Shown: piece after piece, positions 35,728 through 48,205 of the stretch | Layout of the letters: the number at the start of each line of letters is the position of its first letter | Numbering within the stretch: the first letter of the stretch is position 1 | Assembly: GCA_946699065.1 (NCBI GenBank) | Contig: CAMPDV010000433.1 | Coordinates: forward strand, 1-64,000 | Direction: 5' to 3' | Origin: Loxodes magnus | Lineage: Eukaryota > Ciliophora > Karyorelictea > Loxodida > Loxodidae | DNA: 64,000 nt | Notes under the pieces: model-generated | Seen by the model: the letters and a program-made list of their open reading frames with translations, nothing else | What the model was told of the DNA's origin: nothing | Database searches by the model: none | Translations under genes and position numbers: made by a program

Positions 35728-37800
35728 CCAGCAGAAAACAAAGATTAGTTAATCAATTCTATTATTGAGTTATCTTATAAATAAAAAACACCACCCCGCT
35801 CCTTGGCTGTGTTTTAATGAAATGAACAATTTTCGATTCTTTTCATTTTTGATCTATATAAATAGGCAAATCCGCCTTAACTTGCATTATTTGCGATTAT
35901 ATCAGATTAGATAATAAATTCTATTATTGAGTTTTTTTATAAATTAAAAACACCACCCAATGCTACTACTGTGTTTTATTAAAATAAACAGTTTTCGATT
36001 CTTTTCATTTTTGATCTATATAAATAGGCAAATCCGCCTTAATAAGCTATATTGTCGTCAATTTGAGATTAGATAATAAATTCTATTATTGAGTTTTTTT
36101 ATAAATTAAAAACACCACCCAATGCTACTGCTGTGTTTTATTGAAACAAACAGTTTTCGATTCTACTCAAATTAGAATTTTATAAAAAGGCAAATCCACC
36201 TTAACTAGCATTATTTGCGATTATTTCAGATTAAATTATCAATTCTATTACTGAGTTATCATATAAACAAAAAACACCACCCACTTACTTTGCTGAGTTT
36301 TATTGAAAGGAACTATTTTCGATTCTACTTAATCTAGAATTTGATAAAATGGTGAATCCTCCGCTATTAGCTATATTTGCGATTATTTGAGTTTAGATGA
36401 TTAATTCTATTATTGAGTTTTAATATAATGAAAAAACACCTCCTAATTAAACAGCTGTATTTTTTTAAAATAAGCAATTTTAGATTCTACTCAAATTAGT
36501 ACTTTAAAAAATGGCAAATCCACCTGTACTAGCATTATTTGCGATTATTTGAGTTTAGTTAATCAATTCTATTATTGAGTTATCTCATAAATAAAAAGCA
36601 CCGCCTAATTACTCTGCTACGTTTTTTTGAAATAAGCAGTTTTCGATTCTATTTATTTTCGATCTTTAAGCTCAGGCGAATCCACCATGACTAGCATTAT
36701 TTGCGATTATTTGAGATTAGATAATAAATTCTATTATTGAGTTGAATTAAGAAAAAACACCACCCAATGCTATTGCCGTGTTTTATTGAAACAAACAGTT
36801 TTCGATTCTACTCAAATTAGAATTTTATAAAAAGGCAAATCCACCTTAACTAGCATTATTTGCGATTATTTCAGATTAGATTATCAATTCTATTAATTAA
36901 TAATCTTTTAATCAAAAAACACCACCAAGTTCCTTGGCTGTGTTTTAATGAAATGAACAATTTTCTATTACACTTAATTTAGAACTTGATAAAATGGCGA
37001 ATCCTCCGCTATTAGCGCTATTTGCGATTATTTGAGTTTAGATAATCTTTTCTATTATTGCTTAATCTCATAAATTAAAAACACCACCCACTTACTTTGC
37101 TGAGTTTTATTGAAAGGAACTATTTTCGATTCTACTTAATCTAGAATTTGATAAAATGGCGAATCCGCCTTCATTAGCTATATTTGCGATTATTTGAGTT
37201 TAGTTAATCAATTCTATTATTGAGTTATCTCATAAATAAAAAGCACCGCCTAATTACTCTGCTGCGTTTTATAGAAAGGAACAGTTTTCGATTCTATTTA
37301 TTTTCGATCTTTAAGCTCAGGCGAATCCACCATGACTAGCATTATTTGCGATTATTTGAGATTAGATAATAAGATCTATTATTGAGTTTTAATTTAATGA
37401 AAAAACACCACCCAATGCTACTGCTGTGTTTTTTTTAAATAAACAATTTTCGATTCTACTCAAATTAGAATTTTATAAAAAGGCAAATCCACCTTAACTA
37501 GCATTATTTGCGATTATTTCAGATTAAATTATCAATTCTATTACTGAGTTATCATATAAATAAAAGACTGCGCCAAATTATACTGCTGCGTTTTATTGAA
37601 ATAAACAGTTTTCGATTCTATTTATTTTTGATTTTTATAATCATGCGAATCCGCCTTTTGTAGCTTTATTTGCGATTATTTGAGACCAGTTAATCAAATC
37701 TATTATTGAGTTGTCATTTATCTAAAACAGGCCATTTTATTACTCGGCAGAGTTTTATTGAAATGAACAATTTTCTATTTTTGTAATGTTTGTATTCTTA
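35728..37800 (-). repeat. Tandem 162-bp array, about 12 units, coding beta-helix repeats
   Basis: The anchor TTTGCGATT occurs (one degenerate) at about 35890, 36051, 36213, 36375, 36538, 36699, 36858, 37021, 37182, 37343, 37506 and 37668, a mean period of 162 bp or 54 codons. The unit on the minus strand is IIANxAxxGGFA, a variable strand, IENCSFxQNxAExLGGAFYL, then DNSIIELINQTQ. Paired Gly-Gly-Ala/Phe and Phe-x-x-Asn motifs are the signature of chlamydial Pmp-type right-handed parallel beta-helices. Units differ from one another by substitutions, so the array is not freshly amplified. Confidence 0.85.
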
Positions 37801-40358
37801 AGATAAGCAAAGGTTTTTTTCATTTGAGTAACTTAAATATTTATCAAGCTTATTTAAGAGTTAATTGCAAATATGAAAGATCTTTCTTATTATTCTCATC
37901 CTATTATTTTTATGTTTTGAATTGATAAATAGTCGTTTTGCATATAAATTTAAATTGATTTATTTTGGATATATATTTCTGCTATTTTTGATTAGTTTAA
38001 GCACATTTCTTATTAGTATTCCTATTAAGAACAATTTTCATATGTCTTTATAGTGATATTTTTTTCTTTTTATCCTAATGCTCCTCCTCTCAATATTTCA
38101 CAACTATCCAAGCATTATGTACAGTTCAAACAATCCATTAAATGCTTATGTGGAGACATTAAGACCACGTGAGATTTACCTTCTTCTAGATTGTATAATG
38201 CTTAAGATATTGAAATTAGCGGGAATTCTTTTGTTCCTATTGATTAGTTCAGATTAAGAGCTTGGAACACTTCAGGTGTTGTAACATATACTTCATTAGA
38301 GCGGGCAACTATACTGTAATTTTGAAAAAGAAATAAGGTAGATAGAAAAATTATTCTTATCTTCATTTCCATTATTATTAGCTTATAAAAATTCGTTAAA
38401 ATACTTGCTTTTTGATAATTTTTTATTTAAAAAATAGTTAAAATTTTAAATTAATCAATAATTTTAAAGCTATTTGCGTTGCAACTCTCAATGAAAGCTC
38501 CTCATCATTCTCTTTTTATTTCTTTTTATTTTATTATTTTTATTTTCAAGTCTTTTGCTTCATTATTTATGTAACGTAATTAAGATGTTTAGCAGTGTCA
38601 GTCAGATCATCGCTTTAAATAAGCTGCTTCATTTGCAACTCTTCTCCTTCATCTTGAATTTATGATTAACTCAGTTTCTTCATATTATTTTTAGTATTGA
38701 TTTAATCTCAATGCTTCTTCGCTTCATTTTCTTCTGTAAGCATCTGCTTTCTAATCGCATTAAAATCTTTAGGATTTTTCTTATTCTTTTGTCAATTTTT
38801 CTTCTTTAATTTCTGAAATTATAAGCATCTCTTATATAAATGTCACTAGCTCTCACAATAATGTAATCTCTTCCTTATTTATCTACTTGATTATTGAGCA
38901 ATAGTCTTTTTTTACTCTAGCTTCATCTTTTTTGCTTAATTTTCTGCATTTTTGAAGATTAATTTCCTGTTTTTTACTACGTCTTCAAGTTTTGAAGTTT
39001 CTTACCAATCTTCAGTCTAAAAATTTTAATATGCTTGAAGCTCTCCTAGTTGATAATTCCAATTTTAAATTGTTTTATTCTTTCAATAATAAATTTCTTA
39101 GTTTTAAACTTCCTTTTTTAAGTACTATGATCTATTCCTTGAGATTAGAAACTTAAATTGCAAGCTGTTGAATGGTAGTTTCCTTTTTAAAAAATTTAGA
39201 TGTAAGTTCTTTTCGTATTAGTATATTAGAATCTTTTCTTGTTATCTCAGGAGGTGTTTATTATTGGGGTAAGGCGACTCTTATTATTTTTGCTTCATTT
39301 ATTATTTGTCTAGGGATTTTTTCTCTGCTTTACCCAAGAAAGATAGGAACAAGATTTGAAATATAGTTTTATTATTTGTAAATGAATAAATAAAAGAAAA
39401 TATTTCAAGTTAATTTTTATCTTGTAGACTGCTTATTTATTTGATTTTATTACTAAACTAGCACTAATTTATTCTAACTTTAATCTTTCTACCTGCTTAC
39501 TGCAGAAGAAGAGAAAAGCTTTACATATTCACTCAAATGCTTAAGTTTATTTAAAAACTAAAGCAATGGTACTTATATAAGTATCAGGCTCTAACTCTTT
39601 ACTATGCTTAATTATTTTCTTCATTAAGATTTAGTTAGTTGAAGTTTAGAGCAAAATAAGGAATCGGTTATTTAAAGATATGATTGATACAGAACTTAAG
39701 GATTTTAATTCGTAGTGTTTTGCTCCTGAAAATAAGATTTGAAGTTGTATATTTTAAGAAATTAAGCTTAGCAGGTAAACATTATTTTACTCTGTTTATC
39801 GTTTATATTAATGGTTTCATAATTGAGGAAGATCAAGTTCCTTTTATGGAGTAATTTGGGCAATAGAAAGAAAAAAATTAGGTAGAAGCAAGATTATGAA
39901 ACAATCTCGATAGTCCTTTTATATAAAATGCTTTTTTCGAAATACTAACTATAAGTAGATTATTGCAAGATTTTCAAGTTAATTTAGTCAAAAAAGTAAT
40001 TTTGAGAAATTAAAATATCTTTTATAAGATGTCTTTGCTCTTATGTATGGATATATACAATAAATTATACTAAATTTCATTTAAATTAATTTTATCTTAA
40101 TTAATAATACAGTTTTTAAGATTAAATACTCTTAATTTTACTAATTTAAATAAATAATAATATGAAATACAGTTAGCTCTTTATCATGTTTCTAGTATCT
40201 TTTCATATCATATTTTACATTTAATTTTGCAAATCTAACATGATTTTTCTGGCTCTAATGCTTGTTGCTTAATTTATTTAAATTATTATAATATCAACTT
40301 TAAAATTTAAATTTTGTCTCTTCAATACTAGCATCTTTTAAATATTATTACTTTGAAT

Positions 40359-40367
40359 TTTCCCGCC
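40359..40367 (-). promoter_or_regulatory. GGCGGGAAA box (right copy, box 3)
   Basis: TTTCCCGCC on the plus strand; equivalent of 7644-7652 in L1. Confidence 0.35.
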
Positions 40368-42141
40368 TAAGTTACTCCTTTTATATTTATTATTAATGTT
40401 AAATTGTTCTTATATAACTTTTTGTTTTATTAGAATAATTTACTATATTTCCTTTATAACCAAATATAAAATTTCGTCAATAATTTGTCTGGGTTTTGTT
40501 TAACACATTTAAAATAGTGATGATCTTTTCATCTGTTTCTTTTAAATGAATCTTCAGTACTAATTTAGTTCATCTAGAGTATCAATATTATTTAGTAGTT
40601 TATTCTTTAAATTTTCTTTTTATTTGCTTAAGCAATAGTCAAAATACCTCTTGCAATTAAGAAGACTTACTTAAATTTTGCAATTAAAGTTAGGTACTCT
40701 TTGTACTTTCTATGGTTTTTAAGATTCTGAGTATATAGTTTTATTATAAGATAACTTAGTTTTATAAGTTTTACTCTTCTTTTTTATCTTTTAAGACTTA
40801 TAAGCTAGGTGTTGTTTCAATTTCGTCTATATTTGAATAGGCATTTTTTGCTGCTTTCTTTTTTAAATATAAGTTTCTTCTGCTTTCTTTTAGGATGAGG
40901 ATTCCTAATCTGGACTTGGGTATTCTATAAGATTCTGCTCTTTCAAGTTTATAGGATTTGCAAGTATGACTAAAATTCAGATAGGGAGATAAAAAGAGTT
41001 AATTTAAACTAATTCTTGTTGGTTTGATGTATCTTATTGCTTATGCAAAGTATTGATTGCTTATTACTAAGATTTAATAACTAAAGATATCTTTTTATGC
41101 TTAATGATAAAATGAGCAAATTAGTTTTTTCTAGATTTCTTAATTTTAATTCTATTTATTTGAGATTATTCCTTAAGAACTTTTCCTTTTATTGCTATTA
41201 TTATTTATAAATTATTATTAATGAGATGCCTCTCATTTATGTCAAAAAGCGTTAGTAAATTAGTATTTTTATAAATAATAATTTAATAATACTTTAAAAA
41301 GAGATAAGCTTAGATATACTTCTAAATAATTGCTAATAATGCTTCAAATGTTTATTATTATTATTTATCCTTTGATACATCTATCTTTTAACCTTTACTT
41401 TAAACTAATATAATTTTAAGAGTTTTTTTAATTATTTTCTTAGTTTTCGTAAATAAAGAGCTCTGATGCTAGTATTTTAGGTAATTTCAACTTTCTTTCA
41501 AATATTTTGTTCCAAGGAACCGATTTACTATTCACTTTTATATTTATAATAATTTTAGTTGGCCTAATTCTTTCTAGATTATCATTCTTAATAAGCTTTG
41601 ATTGCTATATAATTTATTACCTTTTATTGAATATTTTAACTTTTAGCTCTTTGAGAATGTGAATCACCAAATTGTTCTTCTGAATAAGCATCAAATTGTC
41701 AACTGAATATAAGAGTATGGGCCATAGGGTCATTTTATACTAAATTATAAATAGCAAATATTGAACTAACTATGTAATAATTATCAATTTTTTCCTCTTT
41801 TCATATTCAACCTTTGCCATTAATACCTTGCTAATATACTATCTTATCAATGCTTTTTTTTTTCTTTGCAAGATAAAATATCAACACATCTAATAAGTCT
41901 TGATCTAACTAATTTTTAGCAATTTATTTAATGATTTCTTTAAAAGAGAGGTAATAGTATCTACCTTTTATAATTAATTAAGCTTATTAATAATTAATTT
42001 AACCCTTGAATAGAATAAACGAAATAATATGGATTTATGAATTAAGACTTATTATTCTTAATTAAATGTTTTAATTTGTTTTCTTTTATTATTATTTCAT
42101 CTTCTTTATCAATGCTTTCTTCGAATCATTTTATTTTAGCC

Positions 42142-42150
42142 TTTCCCGCC
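42142..42150 (-). promoter_or_regulatory. GGCGGGAAA box (right copy, box 2)
   Basis: TTTCCCGCC on the plus strand at the W3/W4 boundary; equivalent of 5879-5887 in L1. Confidence 0.4.
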
Positions 42151-43490
42151 TTTAATATTTATTTATTTTTATTAAATAAGCTTCAAGAACTCTTTATTTT
42201 ATCATACCAATAAACTTTCCTTCAAAGCCCTTCATGTATAAGTATTTCACATTTAAAAGATATATTAGCTTTCATCAATTTCTTTTTGACTTTATTTTTA
42301 AGAACTCACTTACAATCTTTTGCTTCAATAATCTTCATTCTCTTCTTTTAAGCTCCTCTAACATTTAGTGAATTTTATTATATTTTGTAATCAAGGTTAA
42401 ATACTATTAATCTAATTTCAAGTGTCAATACATTTTTCCTTCCTAACAATAATCTTGTTTTGCTTTTACGTTTTGTATGCTAACCTTAGTTATAAAGTTT
42501 TTGAAATTTTTTATTGATTTTTTCTCTTTTAATTATGTGAAATTGCTCTGATTTTTTATGCTAATTCACTATGCTTTCGCTTTTCACGATGACTTACCTA
42601 TTCTTCCTTAGATAATTCAAGCATAAATAGTAAATATATGGTTACAAATTTTGTTTATTGAATTTATATTCTACTTATTTTAATAATTCCTTTTCTTCTC
42701 TTAATTACTATTGCTAAATCTTTCTTTCTTTATTATCATTATTTTATCCTTTAGATATTTAAAAAGATCCCTCTATTAATATGTTTTGCCTTTTTGCTAT
42801 AATTTCCTGTGTTTTTTCACCTTAAGTTTCGAATCTCTTACTTTTTACGAGATTGGCACTGATACCTTTTAGCCATCATATTTTTCGCAAATGTATCATA
42901 CAGATATTCTAATTTATGAATATTTTTACTACTAAACTCTATGATTCAGTGCTTTTATCAATTTTTCTTATTTATAAATAGTGTTTACTTAGTGATCTCA
43001 GTATTTTTATCTTTTATCTCTAATTTAATCTATTTTTGTAATTAACTCTACTTCAATAATGCATTCTCTTATCCTTTATCTTCAAGATATTTATATTTTC
43101 TTTTATTTTTTATCTTCTTTTCATGAATCTCTACTGAAGCTACTCTCTTTAACTATCCAAATTTTTTAAGAGAAAAGTATTCTAAACTAAAAATCTTAAA
43201 AGATGAGTTGTATTTGACTGTTTAAATTTTAAATTGAAATAGAACTTGATAAGTTTCTAAATGATTTTAGCATTAATTATTTTTATCTTAGCCGTTAAAC
43301 ATTCTAGGTCTTATGATTTAAATTAGCTTTTATGAAATTTTATCTTTATTAGATGCTTAAGTTTACTATCTTTTCACCTAAATCAATATAAAATCTAAAT
43401 TTATATCTTAAGAGCTAAAATTATTATTTTAACTTTCCCGCCTTAAATATTTATATATTTAAATTCTTTGAGTATAATAATTTTTAAATT
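42151..43490 (-). pseudogene. W3 (right copy)
   Basis: Minus-strand counterpart of 4.60-5.87 kb, with the box at 43434 at its head. It shows the same basic, helical coding character but more length differences from L1 than the neighbouring modules, including an extra stretch of under 100 bp near 42.92-43.0 kb. It is not intact. Confidence 0.4.
43434..43442 (-). promoter_or_regulatory. GGCGGGAAA box (right copy, box 1)
   Basis: TTTCCCGCC on the plus strand between W2 and W3; equivalent of 4644-4652 in L1. Confidence 0.4.
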
Positions 43491-43960
43491 CACTTACATA
43501 ATCACAATACTTAATCATTTGTTAAATAAATTTAAATCACTATATTTAAAATTTTACTATATTTTGAGTTTTCCTCTTTTAATAATTAGAGCTCTTATCC
43601 CTTTTTCGAATAAACATTTTATGATTTCATAGCTCTTTAATCCTTAAATATAACTCATATATTTTAATATTTTTCTCTTTTTTACTATAATTTATCAATT
43701 TCACTCTTTAGATGCTTTCTATTCTTCATCCATGGGAATATCGAAGAAATATTTTAAACTTATTTTAATCATTTTCTCAATTTACCAATCTTGGATATCT
43801 TTTAAACGTTAGATCGTTTTTGTCAAATAAAATATTCGTCAGATTTTATTCGCATTCAAACTCTTATTTAACCTTTTTGTAGCATATTTTACTGATTCTG
43901 AAGCCCTTATGATTGGTGATGCTTTCTTGTAGTTAGCAAGGTTATCTTTTCATGTGTCAT
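43450..43960 (-). pseudogene. W2 (right copy)
   Basis: Minus-strand counterpart of 4129-4640, with the matching ATG at 43958-43960. It is an unrecognised small Lys-rich coding region with a few interruptions. Confidence 0.35.
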
Positions 43961-46900
43961 TCCTAATTTAGTAAATGAAATAAGTTTAGATATAATAAAT
44001 TAAATGATTTATGAGTTTTGATTTAGTAATTTTTATAAATTAAGTAGTTAAGTGAATGTTTAAGTTAACCTGGCTTTATTTTATTTACAATACTTTAATA
44101 TAATATTTTAGCTTTTTTATCGACCAAATAATTAACTTTAATATTTTCATTTTAATAGATTTGAGTAATTTTAGGAATTGATAGATAAAATTCTATTTAA
44201 TCTTTGATTAAAATGCTTTATTGACATTAAGTTTATCAACCTTAAATTTTAAGATTTGCTTAGTTTCTTTGAATCTTAGTTATATTTTTATGCTTAAAGT
44301 TAATTTAATATTTGAATGTTGTCAATTATTTGATGATAGTGCAATAGTTTAAAATGTATCTTAGTGTCTTATATTTCATAATATTTTTTTATTATTTCAT
44401 ACTAATTAAATTACTAGTACTTTTAATTTTCTTTGTCTGTTCAAGACTTTTTAGAAAATATTTTCATAACCATAACTCTTCCAGATGGTCTAGATTAAAG
44501 GGTAAGCAATAATATTAATTTTTAATATTGTGTAGATTTTATAGTCTATAATTATACAGAGCTAGATTTCTTCTGCTTTATCATTTTACTTGGTATATTT
44601 CTTGATGCTTAAATATCTTCTAAAAGACGTAATATAGGATTTATTTTAGATACCTAAAAAGTAAATAAATTAGTTAATTGTAAATTTTATAAAAGGATAA
44701 TTTCTTGTTTATAACTAAGAGTGTATAACTATATTCTTTTATTTGATATGTATTTAATCAAATATTATTACTTATTTTTATCTTTAAGTGTCTTTTATGC
44801 TTTTACATTTTTCATTTATTTTTAAAGATTTTATCAAAAGGAGAACATTCAAAATACCTACATAAAGACAAGAAATTCTATTAATTGAATAGAAAAGTAT
44901 CTAATACCTTAAGTATTATATTATTGGTTTTAACTATTTAATAATACAATTAGATTTACTACTGTTTTAACATGCTTATTTTATATTAACTTGCTACATT
45001 GCTAATAAAAAGGGCTAATAACTAAGAGATATATAAAGTTATTTCAGTTCTATTTAAAAATTTCCACAAAGCATTAAAAAGGAAACATCAGTTTTAGCAC
45101 TGTGCAAAGTTATATGTTATAGTTAGAAAAACAGATCTATCCATGTTACAATAAAAATATCCTTAGAATCTTTTGAAAATGAAGCATGTTAGAAAAGGTA
45201 AGAAAATATAAGATACTTTAATAAAACATTTATAAGTTAAATTAGAATTAATACTATAAATAGCTAAATAAGCACTTTAACATATTTATTTATTAGATTT
45301 CCATAAATCTTTAAATAACTGTATTTATGATTATATTTAACTAAATTGCTTTTAATCTTAAAAATTAACTAAATCATTTCTATTTTATCTAGAGCTTTTA
45401 ATGTATTAATTAATTAAAGCTCATAAAAAGACTAAAGGAAAGTTAGATTTATGAATTATAAACTTTACGACGAAAAAACTTAAAATGAAATATAAAACCT
45501 CACATATAATCATAACTTTCTTAATTATAAATTAATTAAACCATTGCAGAACATAGTTAAGATACTTAAACCGAATAATTATGAAATAATCTTACTATAA
45601 TTTCAAAATAATATAGACAAACTTTTTGTCTTTTATATTCTTAAGGATTTTGTGTATAAATTGTAATTGCTCTCAAGCGGGGAATCGATATTAGTCTAAA
45701 TTAAGCTTAATTAAAAATAATCCTTAATTCATACATCTAAATAATTGAACAACTAGTTTTTAGTCTTAAGTTTAAATTTGAATCAATAATAAAATTAAGA
45801 GAATCTTGGGGTGATTATGCTTGCAAGGCTGGTAAGATGAAATGATTTTTCTGGAAAAGTTAAAAAATTATTTAGGATTTATTTAACGAAAAAGTAGAGT
45901 TTTTAATTGGATACAACTTAAATGATTTTTTAATTTGAAGTTAGCTAATTATATAAGAAAAGTAATAATAACTAGTTAATTTAAAATTAAAGTTCAATCA
46001 TTAATTAATATCCCAAAAGCAATAAGTCATATAATTGGAGTGCTTTGTATTAGAAAATTAACTTAAAAATAGCTTAAAAAATCTGAATACATATATCTAG
46101 ATGCTGTGAAAAAATATGATTTTTAATTTCTTTATTATAAAATGTGATTCCATTGCACTTCAAGAATTTAGTAAGATTATTTATACTCCAAAAAATTGAA
46201 AACAGTAGTGAGCTAGTGTTATGAAGTATTTAAAATGGAATTAAAGGAATATGGGACAAAATAGATGCAAGCAAGAGGCTTATATCAAGAAAATCTTTTT
46301 AGACAGATAATAATATTTCAAAAAAATTATCCTATTTAGCCTTAAATTAAATAATTTTCAAACCCATAACATTTTAAGAATTTTACAGTTATTTTATGAA
46401 ATTAGGAAAGTTAATATAGATAATCCTGAACCTACTATAGGAAAGCATTTCTTAATAATAAAAAAATAAGGATTTTAATACTTTAATGATGTGAAAAGCT
46501 TTTCTTATAAATACAAAATAGATTAGGATTATCCTTATTATAGAAAAAACATAAAAATAGATATTAATTATGTTAATTATTAAATTTAAACAATTTCTGT
46601 AGAACTACAATTTAAAGCTTCAATGAAGCCTACTGCAAGATTTATATTGGTTAATTCAAAACTTACTCAATTTACTGAAATTATTTATATTAAATTTAAT
46701 AAATAATTCGGAAAAAATTATCAGTTGATAAAGATCGGATCTAAGCTTTTAACTTTTGTAAAAAGCTGCAAAATAGATATTACTTGATTAACAATCTCCT
46801 TTCCTTTTTGGAGAGCTTTACTTATATAATTACATATTTACATGTGACCTTAATTAAGACATAAGGAATTATCTAGATTAAAAGATAGATAATTCTAAGA

Positions 46901-47576
46901 AATAAAAACTTACATGAGTGATTTAATATATATAAGGTAATTTCCAACAATTAATGTAGAATTTATAGATTTAAAAATGCATAAAATCTGAAATCAAATT
47001 ACTAAATAAAAACTTGAATATTGTTCTTTGCATCTAAAACTCTTTGAATAATGCACTTAATAATAAAATCCTTTTTATTTGAATATTTAGTTTATATTTT
47101 AATTGCTTTGGATTAAACATCTTGAAATAGAAATTTTGATTATTATCTACCTAATAATTTTAATTTTTTCTTTAAACTTTATAATTTAGTAATTAATTAT
47201 ATATTTTACTAATTCTTTTAATTAATTAGAATTTTTAATTATTATCTTTCAAAGCAAATATTAAAAATACTTGCATAACTAGAAATTCAAAATAAAAGTC
47301 GAAAGAGTATGAAGCTTTAGTGTTAGAAATATTTTATTTATTTTACATTTACACTTAAGGGATTTAATTTTCTCTATATTCTTATTTAACATCTATAAAG
47401 TCAGTTATCAATTATCACTTAATTTAAATAATCTTTAATTATAATCAAATAAATAGAAGAAACTTTAAATCTCTCTTTTATATGCTTATTAAAATGATAA
47501 GAATTAGCTTTAAAAATAAATAAAAAGTTGGCTTTATACATCTATTAATGGTTTTTTAATTCCTTTAATATTTTTC
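43961..47576. other. AT-rich spacer between W2 and W1 (right copy)
   Basis: Inverted equivalent of 0.61-4.13 kb. No gene is supported. A related box lacking the GGCGGG core (GGTCGATAAAAAAGC on the minus strand) lies near 44.1 kb. It carries the 99-bp insertion described at 47149-47247. Confidence 0.55.
47149..47247. mobile_element. 99-bp AT-rich insertion flanked by ATTATTATCT duplication
   Basis: L1 has a single ATTATTATCT at the matching site (about 940 bp), whereas the right copy has it twice (47139-47148 and 47238-47247) around AT-rich filler. This fits insertion of a very small non-autonomous element with a 10-bp target duplication. Replication slippage is an alternative. No clear terminal inverted repeat is visible. 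Confidence 0.35.
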
Positions 47577-48205
47577 TCATGCTTTATGAACTTAGATTTG
47601 ATAGGATTATATACATTACTTCAAAGAATTTAATTTTGCATCATTATGATACTAAAGCATGACGGAAATTTATAATTATTTTTGCTGTGAAACTTAAGTG
47701 TTAATATAAATGTTAAATAGGATTTAAGATAGCTTAATTCTGAAGTTTTTTTGTTCTCAATCTTCTACTTCAATTTGTTCTATTTTTTTGGCATTCTTTG
47801 AACTTTTAAAAATTCTTCCTTGGTTTTTTTAATATAATTTCTTTTACTAGACTCCTTCTTACCATTTTTTTCTTAGCTAGCTCTTTTAAATTACTTTTAG
47901 TTTTCTGGCTTGTAAAGGATTTCATCTAAATTTAATTTTCCAATACAATCTTTAAGCTATTAAATATTTATTGATTTTAATGATAAAAACTAAAATAATT
48001 TCATAATTTTGCTCTAATTCTTCATCTTATTTTCTCTTTTGAAAATTCTGGAGATTTCTTTTGACTATATTAAATATCTAATTAATGATTAGAGATCAAC
48101 ATTATTATATGAAATCTTCATTAAGTTATTCCACTATTTAACTAAAAAGTTTCCATATATTTCTTTCTTATGCTAGATTTAAGTCAAAAATTGTAAGTGG
48201 GTCAT
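47577..48205 (-). pseudogene. W1 (right copy), with probable start
   Basis: Minus-strand counterpart of 2-610. The coding-like sequence continues past the L1 window edge to an ATG at 48203-48205 (MTHLQFLTQIQHKKEIYGNF), preceded after about 45 more codons by a TGA, so this ATG is a plausible start. It differs by a base from L1 in overall length, so at least one of the two copies is not intact. Lys/Gln-rich helical protein, function unknown. This gene marks the outer end of the block. Confidence 0.4.

Larger units (their letters stand above)
32613..38480 (-). pseudogene. S: composite surface-protein gene, fullest copy
   Basis: Reading from 38.48 down to a TGA at 32613-32615: N-terminal ectodomain-like region (about 38.4-37.9 kb); about twelve 54-residue beta-helix repeats (37.8-35.7 kb) with GGFA, IENCSF, FxxN and LGGAFYL; a non-repetitive stretch (35.7-35.3 kb); furin-like CxxC repeats (35.25-34.33 kb); then a multi-pass membrane domain (33.95-33.1 kb) with hydrophobic runs IFLVRRIVVVFIMIIG, NEIWIFILLIQFSFYV and EYLAFLIVVVTMVILI around the motif KYKPLNSKIIF; and a polar tail of about 150 residues. 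The basic, Tyr/Pro-containing loop before an Asn-Glu membrane helix is typical of ciliate cysteine-rich multi-pass surface proteins. Likely role: cell-surface adhesion or recognition. The gene is broken in several places, and one furin repeat is missing relative to copy 3. A 72-codon frame at 33114-33332 is the only part that reads through in the standard code. Confidence 0.75.
38500..42150 (-). pseudogene. W4 (right copy)
   Basis: Minus-strand counterpart of 5.88-9.48 kb. The coiled-coil part reads RKELTSKFFKKETTIQQLAI, NLKEQIIVLKKGSLKLRNLL and VANEAAYLK. A 64-codon plus-strand standard-code frame at 39172-39366 is a shadow. It contains boxes at 40359 and 42142. Coding is interrupted in several places. 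The protein family is unknown; see the L1 copy for the description of the longest frame. Confidence 0.45.
28338..48205 (+). repeat. Block copy, right (fullest copy; reference orientation)
   Basis: Modules in order: X 28.34-32.61, S 32.61-38.48, W4 38.5-42.15, W3 42.15-43.49, W2 43.45-43.96, spacer 43.96-47.58, W1 47.58-48.2 kb. The first 10.9 kb is directly repeated from 54597 to the window end. The last 14.3 kb is inverted in L1. No terminal inverted repeat of the block itself could be confirmed, because every copy ends at a junction with a different partner. It could be a Tlr/Maverick-like germline element or a host multigene segment spread by duplication. It is a fossil with many breaks. 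Confidence 0.8.

Noticed and set aside
35728-37800. CRISPR-like array, because repeats are regular
   Set aside because: The period is 162 bp, there are no short conserved repeats with unique spacers, and the units are in-phase coding repeats.
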